The notes beneath the pieces were generated by a model. The model was not told where the DNA came from, did not search any database, and worked only from the letters and a program-made list of their open reading frames with translations. This document shows, piece after piece, positions 6,705 through 13,551 of a stretch of DNA of 20,521 bases (the first letter of the stretch is position 1; each line of letters opens with the position of its first letter). The translations under genes were made by a program, and so were the position numbers. The stretch is taken from assembly GCA_964396535.1 (NCBI GenBank), contig CAYNFT010000030.1, forward strand, positions 1 through 20,521, written 5' to 3'. The stretch is from CAYNFT01 sp964396535. GTDB taxonomy: Bacteria > Chloroflexota > Dehalococcoidia > Dehalococcoidales > UBA2162.

Positions 6705-7802
6705 TTACTCGAGGGACTCAAGAACCAGACTGGTGAAATATACTGCTTTTTTGCCGAGCTCTTTCTTTCTTGAGGCGTAGTTGAGATTGAAAGTACAGAA
6801 TGGACAGGCACTGACCAGGCTATCCGAAGGTGCCATAGCTAACAGGCTGGAAGCAATCTGCATTGAGAGGTCGCGGTATACCGAGCGGATACCAGCCCCG
6901 GCTCCACAGCAAGGCATATTTTCCCTATTTTTCTCCGGCTCTTCTATTGTCAGACCACATAGATTGAGAAGCTCCCTCGGCTCCTCTGTCATCCGTTCGC
7001 CCCGGGATAACCGGCACGAATCTTGATACGTTGCCGTACGCTGAATTTTACGGAGGATTGCTGGATTCTCTTTTAGCTTGTCATATATAACTTCGATTGC
7101 GTGGAGCACGGTAAAATCTACACCTCCCACTACCCTGGGATAAAAATATTTGAAACATTTCAGGCAGCCATTGCAGGGAACTATCATCTGCTTTATTCCC
7201 AGAGACTTGAATCTCTCCACGTTCTTCTGAAAGAACTCCGCCGCAATATCTCTCCTGCCAGCCTCATAGATATAGGTACCACAACAGCCCTCGTCTTCAA
7301 TAATCATAAAATCAATGCCAAGTTTTTTCAGTACCAGATAGGTAGATGCAGCCGCTTCTTTTACCAGGTACGATGGCAGGCACCCCATATAAAGGAGAGT
7401 ATCTGATTCCCTCTGTGTAAATTCTTCAGGTAGCCATTCAAGACGTTTATCCGGGTCGCCGTTCACCGAGTTTCCACTATCCAGAATCCCCTGAATAATC
7501 TCGTCGTGCCGTTCAAGCGGACCAAATCCTTTTCGTACCAGTTCTTCCCTGGTCTCGTGTATTACTTCCGTGATTTGCAGCCCTTCAGGACAGACCGTCT
7601 CACATTGCAGGCATTTAGGGCAATTGTAGATGCTCTCAATCATTTGCGGTTCGGGACGTACTCCACTGAATATTTGTGCTGCTGTCTTTAAGCGGTGTAG
7701 AGGGGAAAACAGCAATTCACCAGTGGCTTGGTAAGTGGGGCAGGCTTCCATACAGACCTCGCACTCTGTACAGCGTGCAATCTCGTTCTCGATATCCAAC
7801 AT
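6705..7802 (-). CDS. HdrD/GlpC-like iron-sulfur oxidoreductase (two [4Fe-4S], two CCG domains)
   Basis: A 365-residue soluble protein. The N-terminal ferredoxin part has C11/14/17/21 and C61/64/67/71 for two [4Fe-4S] clusters. Two CCG (DUF3400-type, heterodisulfide reductase) domains follow: C141, C173-C174, C210, C213, then C263, C298-C299, C333, C336. The same order is found in HdrD, GlpC and glycolate oxidase GlcF. GlpC is the membrane-linked electron acceptor of GlpAB, so this protein could take electrons from the flavoenzyme encoded convergently at 2649-5729, although it is on the other strand and has its own transcription. No transmembrane helix is seen, so any membrane link would be through a partner. 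Exact substrate unknown. Confidence 0.88.
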   Translation of the reverse strand: MLDIENEIARCTECEVCMEACPTYQATGELLFSPLHRLKTAAQIFSGVRPEPQMIESIYNCPKCLQCETVCPEGLQITEVIHETREELVRKGFGPLERHDEIIQGILDSGNSVNGDPDKRLEWLPEEFTQRESDTLLYMGCLPSYLVKEAAASTYLVLKKLGIDFMIIEDEGCCGTYIYEAGRRDIAAEFFQKNVERFKSLGIKQMIVPCNGCLKCFKYFYPRVVGGVDFTVLHAIEVIYDKLKENPAILRKIQRTATYQDSCRLSRGERMTEEPRELLNLCGLTIEEPEKNRENMPCCGAGAGIRSVYRDLSMQIASSLLAMAPSDSLVSACPFCTFNLNYASRKKELGKKAVYFTSLVLESLE

Positions 7803-7861
7803 TCGCTCCTTTTATACTTTGCTATCTGTATTAGGTTCTGTCTCGGTAATTAGCAGTCCTG

Positions 7862-8473
7862 CTAAAATGCCATTTCGGGTTTCCAAATCTCCCACACGTG
7901 ACCAGCCCTTGTTAGCGTTTCTGTCTCTGGGGGCAAGGTTGGCTTGCCCGGTTGCCAGCCGGAAGGCATAAGCTCGCCTGTTTTCTGGTGGTGCTGGAAT
8001 GCCCTTAATTGGCGTAGAACCTCAGCTACATTCCTACCCACCGGCGTAGTCAGAACCTCCATAGCTTGAACGATTCCCTCGGCGTCTATGAGAAAACGTC
8101 CACGAACATCTACACCCTTCTCCTCGTCATATACCCTGTAAAGAGTACCTATTTTACCTCCAGGGTCTGATACCATAGGATATGGTATACCACCTTCCAC
8201 CATCTTCGAGAGTTCCACTTCTTGCCAGACTTTATGCGAGAAGTTACTATCCACGCTGACAGCTAATACCTGCACTCCCAGCTCTTGGAACTCAGTATAT
8301 TTGACGGCAACTGCCGCCAGTTCCGTCGGTCAGACACAGGTAAAATCTGCGGGGTAAAAGCAAAGCATAACCCATTTGCCCCTGTAATCTGAGAGCTTAA
8401 CCTCCTTTGATGTGCCCTCGTGATACGCTGTGGCAGTGAAATCTGGTGCTGCTCGACCTACTTGGATGCTCAT
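7862..8473 (-). CDS. Selenocysteine-containing peroxiredoxin (UGA read through as Sec48)
   Basis: The gene encodes 203 residues if the in-frame UGA at 8332-8330 is read as selenocysteine. The UGA replaces exactly the peroxidatic cysteine of peroxiredoxins: P41-x3-T45-x2-U48 followed by PTEL. The frame is otherwise intact on both sides, from MSIQVGRAAPDF through SVDSNF, GRFLID and the AhpC-type tail. It should reduce H2O2 or organic peroxides. The resolving cysteine of 2-Cys AhpC (VCP) is Met169 here (ELMPSGW), so it acts as a 1-Sec enzyme or uses C46 or C38. ATG 8473 has AGGAGG upstream and a promoter at 8505-8533. PrxU selenoproteins are known in some anaerobes. An automatic call would begin at the GTG at 8275 and lose the active site. 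Confidence 0.9.
8303..8327 (-). promoter_or_regulatory. SECIS-like hairpin directly after the UGA codon
   Basis: Two overlapping folds are possible in the mRNA just after the UGA. Fold A: GGCGGC (8318-8313) pairs with GCCGUC (8308-8303), with one G-U, around the loop AGUU. The loop starts 17 bases after the UGA and has G as its second base, as bacterial SECIS models require. Fold B: GACGG-AACUG pairs with CAGUU-G-CCGUC, ten pairs with one bulged G and loop GCGG. Either would serve as a SelB-binding element, and A fits the bacterial consensus better. Confidence 0.7.
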
Positions 8474-8504
8474 GTTTTCCTCCTTTTCACTTTAAATCAA
8501 TACG

Positions 8505-8533
8505 ATTGTAATATTACCTCCTTAGAGAGTCAA
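8505..8533 (-). promoter_or_regulatory. Promoter of the selenoperoxiredoxin gene
   Basis: Read on the minus strand: TTGACT (8533-8528), a 17-base spacer, TACAAT (8510-8505). Start of transcription would be near 8498, leaving a leader of about 25 bases that contains the AAAAGGAGG ribosome site. No clear peroxide-regulator operator was recognised. Confidence 0.7.
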
Positions 8534-8611
8534 CAGAATCTCACCTGCCAGCAGATTAAAATTCTAGCAAGTAGGGTGGATTTGATGAATTATCCTGCTT
8601 TTTGCATACAG

Positions 8612-8620
8612 TGCTATAAT
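8612..8620 (+). promoter_or_regulatory. Extended -10 promoter for the DUF3795 gene
   Basis: TGCTATAAT is an extended -10 element (TGN plus a perfect TATAAT). No convincing -35 is visible, which such promoters can do without. Transcription would start near 8627, some 43 bases before the ATG at 8670. Confidence 0.55.
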
Positions 8621-8669
8621 TACAAAAAACATAAAAAGTGGTATTCAAGTACCAGTTTAGGTAAAAGAA

Positions 8670-9119
8670 ATGGAAAAGCAATTAATCGCTCCCTGCGGAA
8701 TGAACTGCGGCATATGCAGTGGGTACCTTGCCTTCAAATATGATGTGAAAAGCAAGGGAATCAGAATGCCTTACTGCATCGGTTGCCGGCCAAGAGACAA
8801 GAAGTGTGCCTTCCTCAAGAAGAAGTGCACTCTGCTCCTGGAGGGCCAGGGGCAATACTGTTATGAATGCGAGGATTTTCCCTGCGAAAGGCTCCAGCGC
8901 CTCGACAAACGCTATAGAAACAATTTCAGGATGAGCATGATTGATAACCTCGAATATATGAAGGAGAATGGCATAGAGGATTTTCTACTGAAGGAAGACG
9001 ATAAATGGAAATGCCCCGAGTGCGGGGCAGTAATATGCTGCCACAATGGCATCTGCTTTAACTGCGGGTTTGAAAAATTAAGAAACAAGAAAAAGCTGCA
9101 TAGTTGGGAAGACGACTAG
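8670..9119 (+). CDS. DUF3795 cysteine-rich protein
   Basis: A 149-residue protein with sixteen cysteines and the typical DUF3795 opening, a short lead, then CGMNCGICSGYL (residues 9-20). It continues with CIGCR (36-40), C46, C53, and CYECEDFPCERL (64-75). The C-terminus adds a zinc-ribbon-like set, C115/C118 and C129/C132. The family is common in anaerobic bacteria and archaea and is thought to bind metal; its function is unknown. No signal or membrane segment is present. The ribosome site is weak (AGG at 8659-8661). The gene is divergent from the selenoperoxiredoxin, which alone does not show a shared role. Confidence 0.85.
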   Translation: MEKQLIAPCGMNCGICSGYLAFKYDVKSKGIRMPYCIGCRPRDKKCAFLKKKCTLLLEGQGQYCYECEDFPCERLQRLDKRYRNNFRMSMIDNLEYMKENGIEDFLLKEDDKWKCPECGAVICCHNGICFNCGFEKLRNKKKLHSWEDD

Positions 9120-9207
9120 CTCAGATAGTTCGAATCCAGCCCTCGCTTCAAATGAGTGTGCAAGAGAGTATAGCTTACACAAGTCCTGTCTTCTATTTTG
9201 GGGACTT

Positions 9208-9516
9208 CTAATTTTGTTGCGCTATAGTTTTATGCTCGCCTAACCAATCAGCAAGTTTACCCATAACCTGGTCCTGATTTAAACCTCCGATACTTATAAG
9301 CTTCCTTTTACTGGTTGTACCTTTTTGGATTGTGACTTGGCTTTTAGTTATGCCCAAAATATCACTGAGATACTTAATCAGCTCTTGATTGGCTTTGCCC
9401 CTTATTGGAGGTGCAGCGACCCTAATATGCAAGACCCCTTGTTTAAAGCCTAGCACCTCATTTTGGCTTGCATTAGGCTGTACTTGAACAGCCAGCTTCG
9501 TTTGTTCTTCCTTCAT
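9208..9516 (-). CDS. DUF167 (YggU/UPF0235) family protein
   Basis: A 102-residue protein matching the YggU family: VQVQPNASQNEV near the start, RVAAPPIRGKANQELIKYL in the middle and VTIQKGTTSKRKL after it. It is a small conserved cytosolic fold of unknown biochemical role. The ATG at 9516 is preferred because the family normally begins just before the first beta strand. An in-frame GTG at 9552 would add twelve residues (SCRVIRINKTT...) not expected in the family. Neither start has a strong ribosome site. It follows trkA on the same strand with a short gap and is probably co-transcribed. Confidence 0.85.
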   Translation of the reverse strand: MKEEQTKLAVQVQPNASQNEVLGFKQGVLHIRVAAPPIRGKANQELIKYLSDILGITKSQVTIQKGTTSKRKLISIGGLNQDQVMGKLADWLGEHKTIAQQN

Positions 9517-9580
9517 CGTGGTTTTATTTATTCGGATTACTCTACAACTCACCCTGTGCTACCGTTGAGAAGAAGTCTAG

Positions 9581-10261
9581 CTAACCGGTGTTTTTCTTCT
9601 CCCGGAACTCAGCCAGCATCTTCTCCAGCTTATCGTCACCTCCGGCTAGTATAAGAACGTCGTCCAGTTGTATCTTTTCGCTCGCGCCTGGGGTGACAAT
9701 AACCTCTTTCTCCCGCTGAATGAGAAGCGCTGCCACTTCCCATTCGCCCGTGCGGCCAAATCCAAGCGAAGATAAGCTGTCACCAGCTAGATGTGGTGGA
9801 ACCTTGAACTTGGCAATGCCGTAGCCGGGTACTACTGTCATATAGTCAGAGACTTCGATTAAAGTAACTCCACGGGCTACCCTGGCTCCCATTTCACGCT
9901 CAGCATAGACTACATTATCAGCTCCAATCTTCTCAAGGATGCTTCCGTGAAGTTCATCATTAGCTCTGGCTATTACATACTTCACGCCCAGTTTCTTCAG
10001 CAGGATTGTGGCAAGTACGCTGTTCTGGATAGCTGAGCCTATGGCAACTATAGCTATCTCAAAGTCAGCGACGCCGAGTTCTTTGAGAACGGCTTCGTTG
10101 GTTGCATCCGCCTGGATGGCATGCGTCACCTGTGAGGCTATGTTCTGTACCTTATTTTCATCTTTGTCTACGGCCAGTACGTCATGGCCTTCTGCCATTA
10201 AGGTGGTAGCAAGGCTTATGCCAAATCGCCCCAGACCTATTACTACTATTTGTTTTTTCAT
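9581..10261 (-). CDS. trkA: TrkA/KtrA potassium-uptake regulatory subunit
   Basis: A 226-residue cytosolic gating subunit with one RCK_N and one RCK_C domain. The Rossmann motif GLGRFG (residues 9-14) and the acidic end of the second strand (AVDKDENK) point to NAD(H) or ATP/ADP binding. The C-terminal half (about residues 135-220) is the RCK_C/TrkA_C ligand domain. The single-copy length matches KtrA/KtrC better than the doubled E. coli TrkA. The ATG has a strong AGGAGGTAAC site, and the gene starts 14 bases after the trkH stop, so the pair is an operon for a KtrAB-like potassium transporter. Confidence 0.93.
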   Translation of the reverse strand: MKKQIVVIGLGRFGISLATTLMAEGHDVLAVDKDENKVQNIASQVTHAIQADATNEAVLKELGVADFEIAIVAIGSAIQNSVLATILLKKLGVKYVIARANDELHGSILEKIGADNVVYAEREMGARVARGVTLIEVSDYMTVVPGYGIAKFKVPPHLAGDSLSSLGFGRTGEWEVAALLIQREKEVIVTPGASEKIQLDDVLILAGGDDKLEKMLAEFREKKNTG

Positions 10262-10275
10262 GTTACCTCCTGTTT

Positions 10276-11700
10276 CTAACCAATTCTTACTGCTTCCTCA
10301 GGATATCGGTATGCAGTTGGTCGCTGTCGCTGAATTAATGCCAGTGCCAGGGTGAGAGGTCCCAGCCGACCAACAAACATGGTGCTGGTAATGATTAACC
10401 GACCAGCCATCGATAAATCGGGGGTAATACCCGTGGACAACCCCACCGTGCCAAAGGCCGAAAAGGTTTCAAAGAGTAGATTGAGAAAGCTGAACTCTTC
10501 TGTAACCGTCAGTATGAAAACCACCAGGGACACTAGGCCAATGGAAAACATGACCAGGGTCAGCGCTCGATGTATCTGTTGCGTGTTGAATTGTCTGCCA
10601 AAGGCACCGGCGCGTTCCCTACCCCTGATGGTGCTCCAGATTGTTGCTACCAGCATGCCGAAGGTATTGAGCTTTATACCACCAGCAGTTGACCCTGAAG
10701 CCCCACCGACGAACATCAGGAGCATGGTAAAAAATAGCGTATAGTCAGCCACGTTTGCCATGTTGATGGTACTGAAGCCCGCGGTTCTTGCTGTCACTGA
10801 TTGGAAGAAAGCATTAAGCAGTCTCTGCGGTTGCGACATGGCACCGAGTGTATCGAGATCGTTCCATTCTGTCAATAATACGACTATGATTCCAAATGCT
10901 AGCAGGCTCACCGTGGTGGTTAACACCATCTTGCTATCCAGCGACAGCCTGCCCCATTTTCGAGATTTAAGGATATCAAATACTACCAGAAAACTGATAC
11001 CGCCGAGAAAAATAAGGGCTGCCGTAGGTAATATGACCAGGGGAACACCCTGATAATCCGACAAGCTCTTAAAACTACCAAACAGGTCAAAACCGGCATT
11101 ATTAAAAGCCGAGATTGATTGAAAGAACGATACCCATACAGCCCTTCCTGGGGAGTATTGAGCAGAGAAGTAAATATAGAAGATTGCGGCTCCAATAAGT
11201 TCTGCCACCAGAGTGAACACTGCCATTCGCTTTACGATTGTAACCAGGCCTCCAAGCTGAGTCAGCCCCATTGATTCTCTGATGAGCAATCTCTCTTGGA
11301 GTCCTACCCTCCGCCCAAATGCCAGCAAAAAAACTGTGGCACTGGTCATAAAACCAAATCCACCTGCCTGGATTAGGAGCATGATTACCAGCTGACCGAA
11401 GAAGCTCCAGTAGTCTGCTGTGTCCACCACAACCAGACCAGTGACACACACTGCTGAAGTAGTGGTGAAAAAAGCGTCCACAAGTGAAGTCATTTGGCCA
11501 GTCTTGGTTGATATTGGCAGTATAAGCAGGATGGTTCCGCAGGCTATGAGACCAGCGAAGCCATATATAAGTACCAGTGACGACGAGCTGCCGGTTCTTG
11601 GTCTGGGTATTGCCGGAAGCAGAATCCGCCATGGTCTAGTGCGATATCTGGTTGGGTGGAATATCCTGTCACCAGGTCTACGAGTGTAATCCTGTCGCAT
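10276..11700 (-). CDS. trkH: TrkH/KtrB potassium-transporter membrane subunit
   Basis: A 474-residue polytopic membrane protein of the SKT superfamily. Four pore-loop segments with the selectivity glycine are visible in order: TSAVCVTGL, SAFNNAGFD, TARTAGFST and SAFGTVGLS. This marks a K+ (or Na+-coupled K+) channel-like transporter working with the TrkA subunit encoded next. The cytosolic N-terminus is rich in arginine. The ATG at 11700 has AGGA six bases upstream; a TTG at 11733 in the same frame lacks a good site and would add eleven residues. Ion coupling cannot be read from the sequence. Confidence 0.93.
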   Translation of the reverse strand: MRQDYTRRPGDRIFHPTRYRTRPWRILLPAIPRPRTGSSSSLVLIYGFAGLIACGTILLILPISTKTGQMTSLVDAFFTTTSAVCVTGLVVVDTADYWSFFGQLVIMLLIQAGGFGFMTSATVFLLAFGRRVGLQERLLIRESMGLTQLGGLVTIVKRMAVFTLVAELIGAAIFYIYFSAQYSPGRAVWVSFFQSISAFNNAGFDLFGSFKSLSDYQGVPLVILPTAALIFLGGISFLVVFDILKSRKWGRLSLDSKMVLTTTVSLLAFGIIVVLLTEWNDLDTLGAMSQPQRLLNAFFQSVTARTAGFSTINMANVADYTLFFTMLLMFVGGASGSTAGGIKLNTFGMLVATIWSTIRGRERAGAFGRQFNTQQIHRALTLVMFSIGLVSLVVFILTVTEEFSFLNLLFETFSAFGTVGLSTGITPDLSMAGRLIITSTMFVGRLGPLTLALALIQRQRPTAYRYPEEAVRIG

Positions 11701-11763
11701 GTCTGTTCCTGCGTTCTTGGGAATACCAAGCAAGGTAGGCTAAGCTTTGATATCTCTCAACGT

Positions 11764-11792
11764 ATTATAGCCCTTCTCACCTGTGGTGTACA
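11764..11792 (-). promoter_or_regulatory. Promoter of the trkH-trkA-DUF167 operon
   Basis: On the minus strand: TGTACA (11792-11787), 17 bases, then a perfect TATAAT (11769-11764). Transcription would start near 11757, about 57 bases before the trkH ATG. The -35 matches consensus in four of six positions. Confidence 0.6.
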
Positions 11793-11849
11793 CTGTCTTG
11801 GGTGGTAAGCCTGAAAGAGCTAAAAAAGACGGTGTCAAAGATAGCCCGT

Positions 11850-12389
11850 TTATTTCACGATTGCGCTGATTGTCTTAAACCTTTCTTCCTTTGCTGACTT
11901 CAATAACTCGAAGAGTATCATCTCAGTACTGGTCACCTTGGCTCCTTCTGTGTTCATCCTCTTAAGTCCAAGGTCTCTATTCTCTGGCGTTCTCGATGAA
12001 ACACAGTCGCTAACAACCTGAACTTCATATCCTGAACCGAGTAAATCAATAGCTGTTTGATAGACACAAATATGATTTTCAATACCTGTGATCAGAACTT
12101 GCTTACGGTGTAACTCTTCAAGCTTTCGCTGGAAATTCTCCTCCCTATAGCAGCTAAAGCTGAACTTGGGTATTGGGTGCACTGCTGATAAGATATTCGA
12201 TATCTCGGGTATTGTCGGTCCCAGTCCATCAGGATTCTGCTCGGTCAATATAGTTGGAATATCCATAACCTGTGTCCCTTTAATGAGTTTTTGAATATTA
12301 CTGGAAAGAGCTTCCTTCTCGTACATGACACGAAAGAGCTTCTCCTGGATATCAATTATAACCAAGGTAGTATTCTCAGCAGTAAACAT
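11850..12389 (-). CDS. Isochorismatase-family cysteine hydrolase
   Basis: A 179-residue alpha/beta hydrolase of the isochorismatase-like superfamily (YcaC/ISOC1-type). The likely catalytic triad is D13 (in VIIDIQEKL), K75 (PKFSFSC) and C108 (ENHICVYQTA). HICVYQT is the usual nucleophile block with the cis-peptide region before it. Such enzymes cleave amides, N-carbamoyl groups or vinyl ethers; the substrate cannot be assigned, and the gene stands alone without pathway neighbours. ATG 12389 has GAGGTGAT seven bases upstream. Cytosolic, with no signal. Confidence 0.9.
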   Translation of the reverse strand: MFTAENTTLVIIDIQEKLFRVMYEKEALSSNIQKLIKGTQVMDIPTILTEQNPDGLGPTIPEISNILSAVHPIPKFSFSCYREENFQRKLEELHRKQVLITGIENHICVYQTAIDLLGSGYEVQVVSDCVSSRTPENRDLGLKRMNTEGAKVTSTEMILFELLKSAKEERFKTISAIVK

Positions 12390-12570
12390 AGTTTATCACC
12401 TCGTTTCTATTTTTCTTCAAGCTACCAATCTTTAAATCAGGATTATGACACAGTGTAATACTGCTAAATGTAAATATACTGTTTGTTATATGTCAAACGT
12501 ATAATTACTCTCTATTGCATAACCTATTATAACGGGTATTCGATGGAAATCATAAGCGCTTCTTTTTAGT

Positions 12571-12603
12571 ATGCCTTCCCTGTTGGTTGGTGAGGGAATG
12601 CAT
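12571..12603 (+). repeat. Inverted repeat in the leader of the QueG-like gene
   Basis: ATGCCTTCCCT (12571-12581) and AGGGAATGCAT (12593-12603) pair at ten of eleven positions around an 11-base loop. No T-run follows on either strand, so it is not a simple terminator. It may be an operator or an mRNA structure. The rest of the 12390-12725 gap is AT-rich and holds no credible gene; no good promoter was found in it. Confidence 0.5.
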
Positions 12604-12725
12604 TTAAGTATTTGCCCTGCTGTATTATGGTGACTCAGTCTGGTAAAATGGTGATCAGGGGATAAGGAGAGCGAGATTAGCTTTATCGTGTTACTTGGCA
12701 GACAATATGGTGGGGAGGGTAAACG

Positions 12726-13340
12726 ATGACTGTAGCCTCGCAAATTGTTGATAAGGCTGGCTCCCTGTTTGATGTTATTGGTGTTAGCCGGCTATCCAGC
12801 GGTGATAGTCTGCTAATTCTGGGGCTCGAGTCAACACCGGAACGTAATCTTGACGAGTTTGGGCATTTGGATGGTAATTTTCAGATGTATGGTTTTGAAA
12901 AGCACGTTAAGCCCAGGCTGGAGTCACTGCTCGATTTCATCCACGGCAAGGGTTTTTCCGCTGAACCGGTTGGACGATATGGCTATCCTCTTAAAGGCGA
13001 AATCAACCTGAAGGAGCAGGCGATTCGCGCCGGGCTGGGCAAGCGAGGCAAAAGCACCGTAGTATTGCATCCAAAATATGGTCCCCGTCTTCGCTTTATG
13101 GCCGTCAGGACAGATGCCCCACTGGAGCCGCTAATGGGTCCGGCCTTGGCTGACGAAGAGAACCCGGTTTGTTATCAGTGTTCTATATGCATTGATGCCT
13201 GCCCCGTAAATGCCCTTGAACCCTACCGTATGCCTGACGCCTCAATCTGCCTCTCCAACATTACTCCTATTACTGAAGATGGACGCTCTGTTCTCTGCGA
13301 TATATGCCTCCATCTATGTCCGGCGGCTAAAGAGGGATAG
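12726..13340 (+). CDS. QueG-like two-cluster [4Fe-4S] protein
   Basis: A 204-residue protein resembling the ferredoxin half of epoxyqueuosine reductase QueG and of reductive dehalogenases. IRAGLGKRGKST (100-111) matches the region just before the clusters in those enzymes. C149/152/155/159 and C175/C191/C194/C198 would hold two [4Fe-4S] clusters. QueG itself is over 300 residues and has a cobalamin-binding N-terminus and C-terminal repeats; these are missing or much reduced, so this is not a normal QueG. No Tat signal is seen. It may be an electron-transfer protein or a corrinoid-related reductase. ATG has GGGGAGGG six bases upstream. It is flanked by long gaps and is probably monocistronic. 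Confidence 0.75.
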   Translation: MTVASQIVDKAGSLFDVIGVSRLSSGDSLLILGLESTPERNLDEFGHLDGNFQMYGFEKHVKPRLESLLDFIHGKGFSAEPVGRYGYPLKGEINLKEQAIRAGLGKRGKSTVVLHPKYGPRLRFMAVRTDAPLEPLMGPALADEENPVCYQCSICIDACPVNALEPYRMPDASICLSNITPITEDGRSVLCDICLHLCPAAKEG

Positions 13341-13427
13341 AGCCTGCTCTAATGTTGGAATGCCCAAAATCAACCTTTTCTCTTAATTAGGGTTTTTGAA
13401 TTCTATCCCCCTTCCCGTAGCTGTTAC

Positions 13428-13450
13428 TTGAGAGGCTTCGCCCCTCTTAG
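13428..13450 (+). other. Stem-loop, possible terminator
   Basis: An 8-pair stem (AGAGG with CCTCT plus flanking A-U and G-U pairs) closes a 7-base loop at 13436-13442. Only a pyrimidine-rich, weakly T-rich tail follows. It could end transcription from the QueG-like gene. It also contains CTTGAGA (13427-13433), close to one half of an HspR-binding site, without the second half. Confidence 0.35.
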
Positions 13451-13467
13451 ACGTCCTTCCCTTATTT

Positions 13468-13491
13468 AAGTTAATATTATTTTATTAACTT
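13468..13491 (+). promoter_or_regulatory. Perfect 9-bp palindrome upstream of the dnaJ promoter
   Basis: AAGTTAATA (13468-13476) and TATTAACTT (13483-13491) are perfect inverted repeats separated by six bases. They end 14 bases before the -35 hexamer. The AT-rich symmetric form suggests a regulator site for the heat-shock operon. It does not match the HAIR consensus (CTTGAGT-N7-ACTCAAG) or CIRCE. Confidence 0.5.
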
Positions 13492-13505
13492 TCCTCATAA
13501 ATCTA

Positions 13506-13534
13506 TTGACATATTTTATAGCATAGTTTATAAT
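13506..13534 (+). promoter_or_regulatory. Perfect sigma70-type promoter of the heat-shock operon
   Basis: TTGACA (13506-13511), 17 bases, TATAAT (13529-13534): a full consensus promoter. Transcription would begin near 13541, leaving only about ten bases before the dnaJ ATG at 13552, just enough for GAGGGA. Such strength implies that a repressor controls it; HspR, encoded second in the operon, is the candidate. Confidence 0.8.
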
Positions 13535-13551
13535 TATAGTCGAGGGAAAAC

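Noticed and set aside
7862..8332. Peroxiredoxin as a nonsense-mutated pseudogene
   Set aside because: The single UGA is exactly at the catalytic Cys codon, the rest is intact, and a SECIS-like stem follows; chance decay would not choose this codon.
8420..8743. Plus-strand 107-codon frame across the prx/DUF3795 gap
   Set aside because: It overlaps the N-terminal codons of the peroxiredoxin, both promoters and the start of the DUF3795 gene; composition is not protein-like.
11102..11632. 176-codon frame overlapping trkH in another frame
   Set aside because: trkH in the other frame has all four pore motifs; this frame shows no membrane pattern or family.
12486..12743. Minus-strand 85-codon frame before the QueG-like gene
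   Set aside because: No ribosome site, no family resemblance, and it overlaps the start of a supported gene.
13427..13450. HspR HAIR operator upstream of dnaJ
   Set aside because: Only the left half (CTTGAGA) resembles the consensus; the right half reads CCCCTCT rather than ACTCAAG, and the stretch folds as a hairpin instead.
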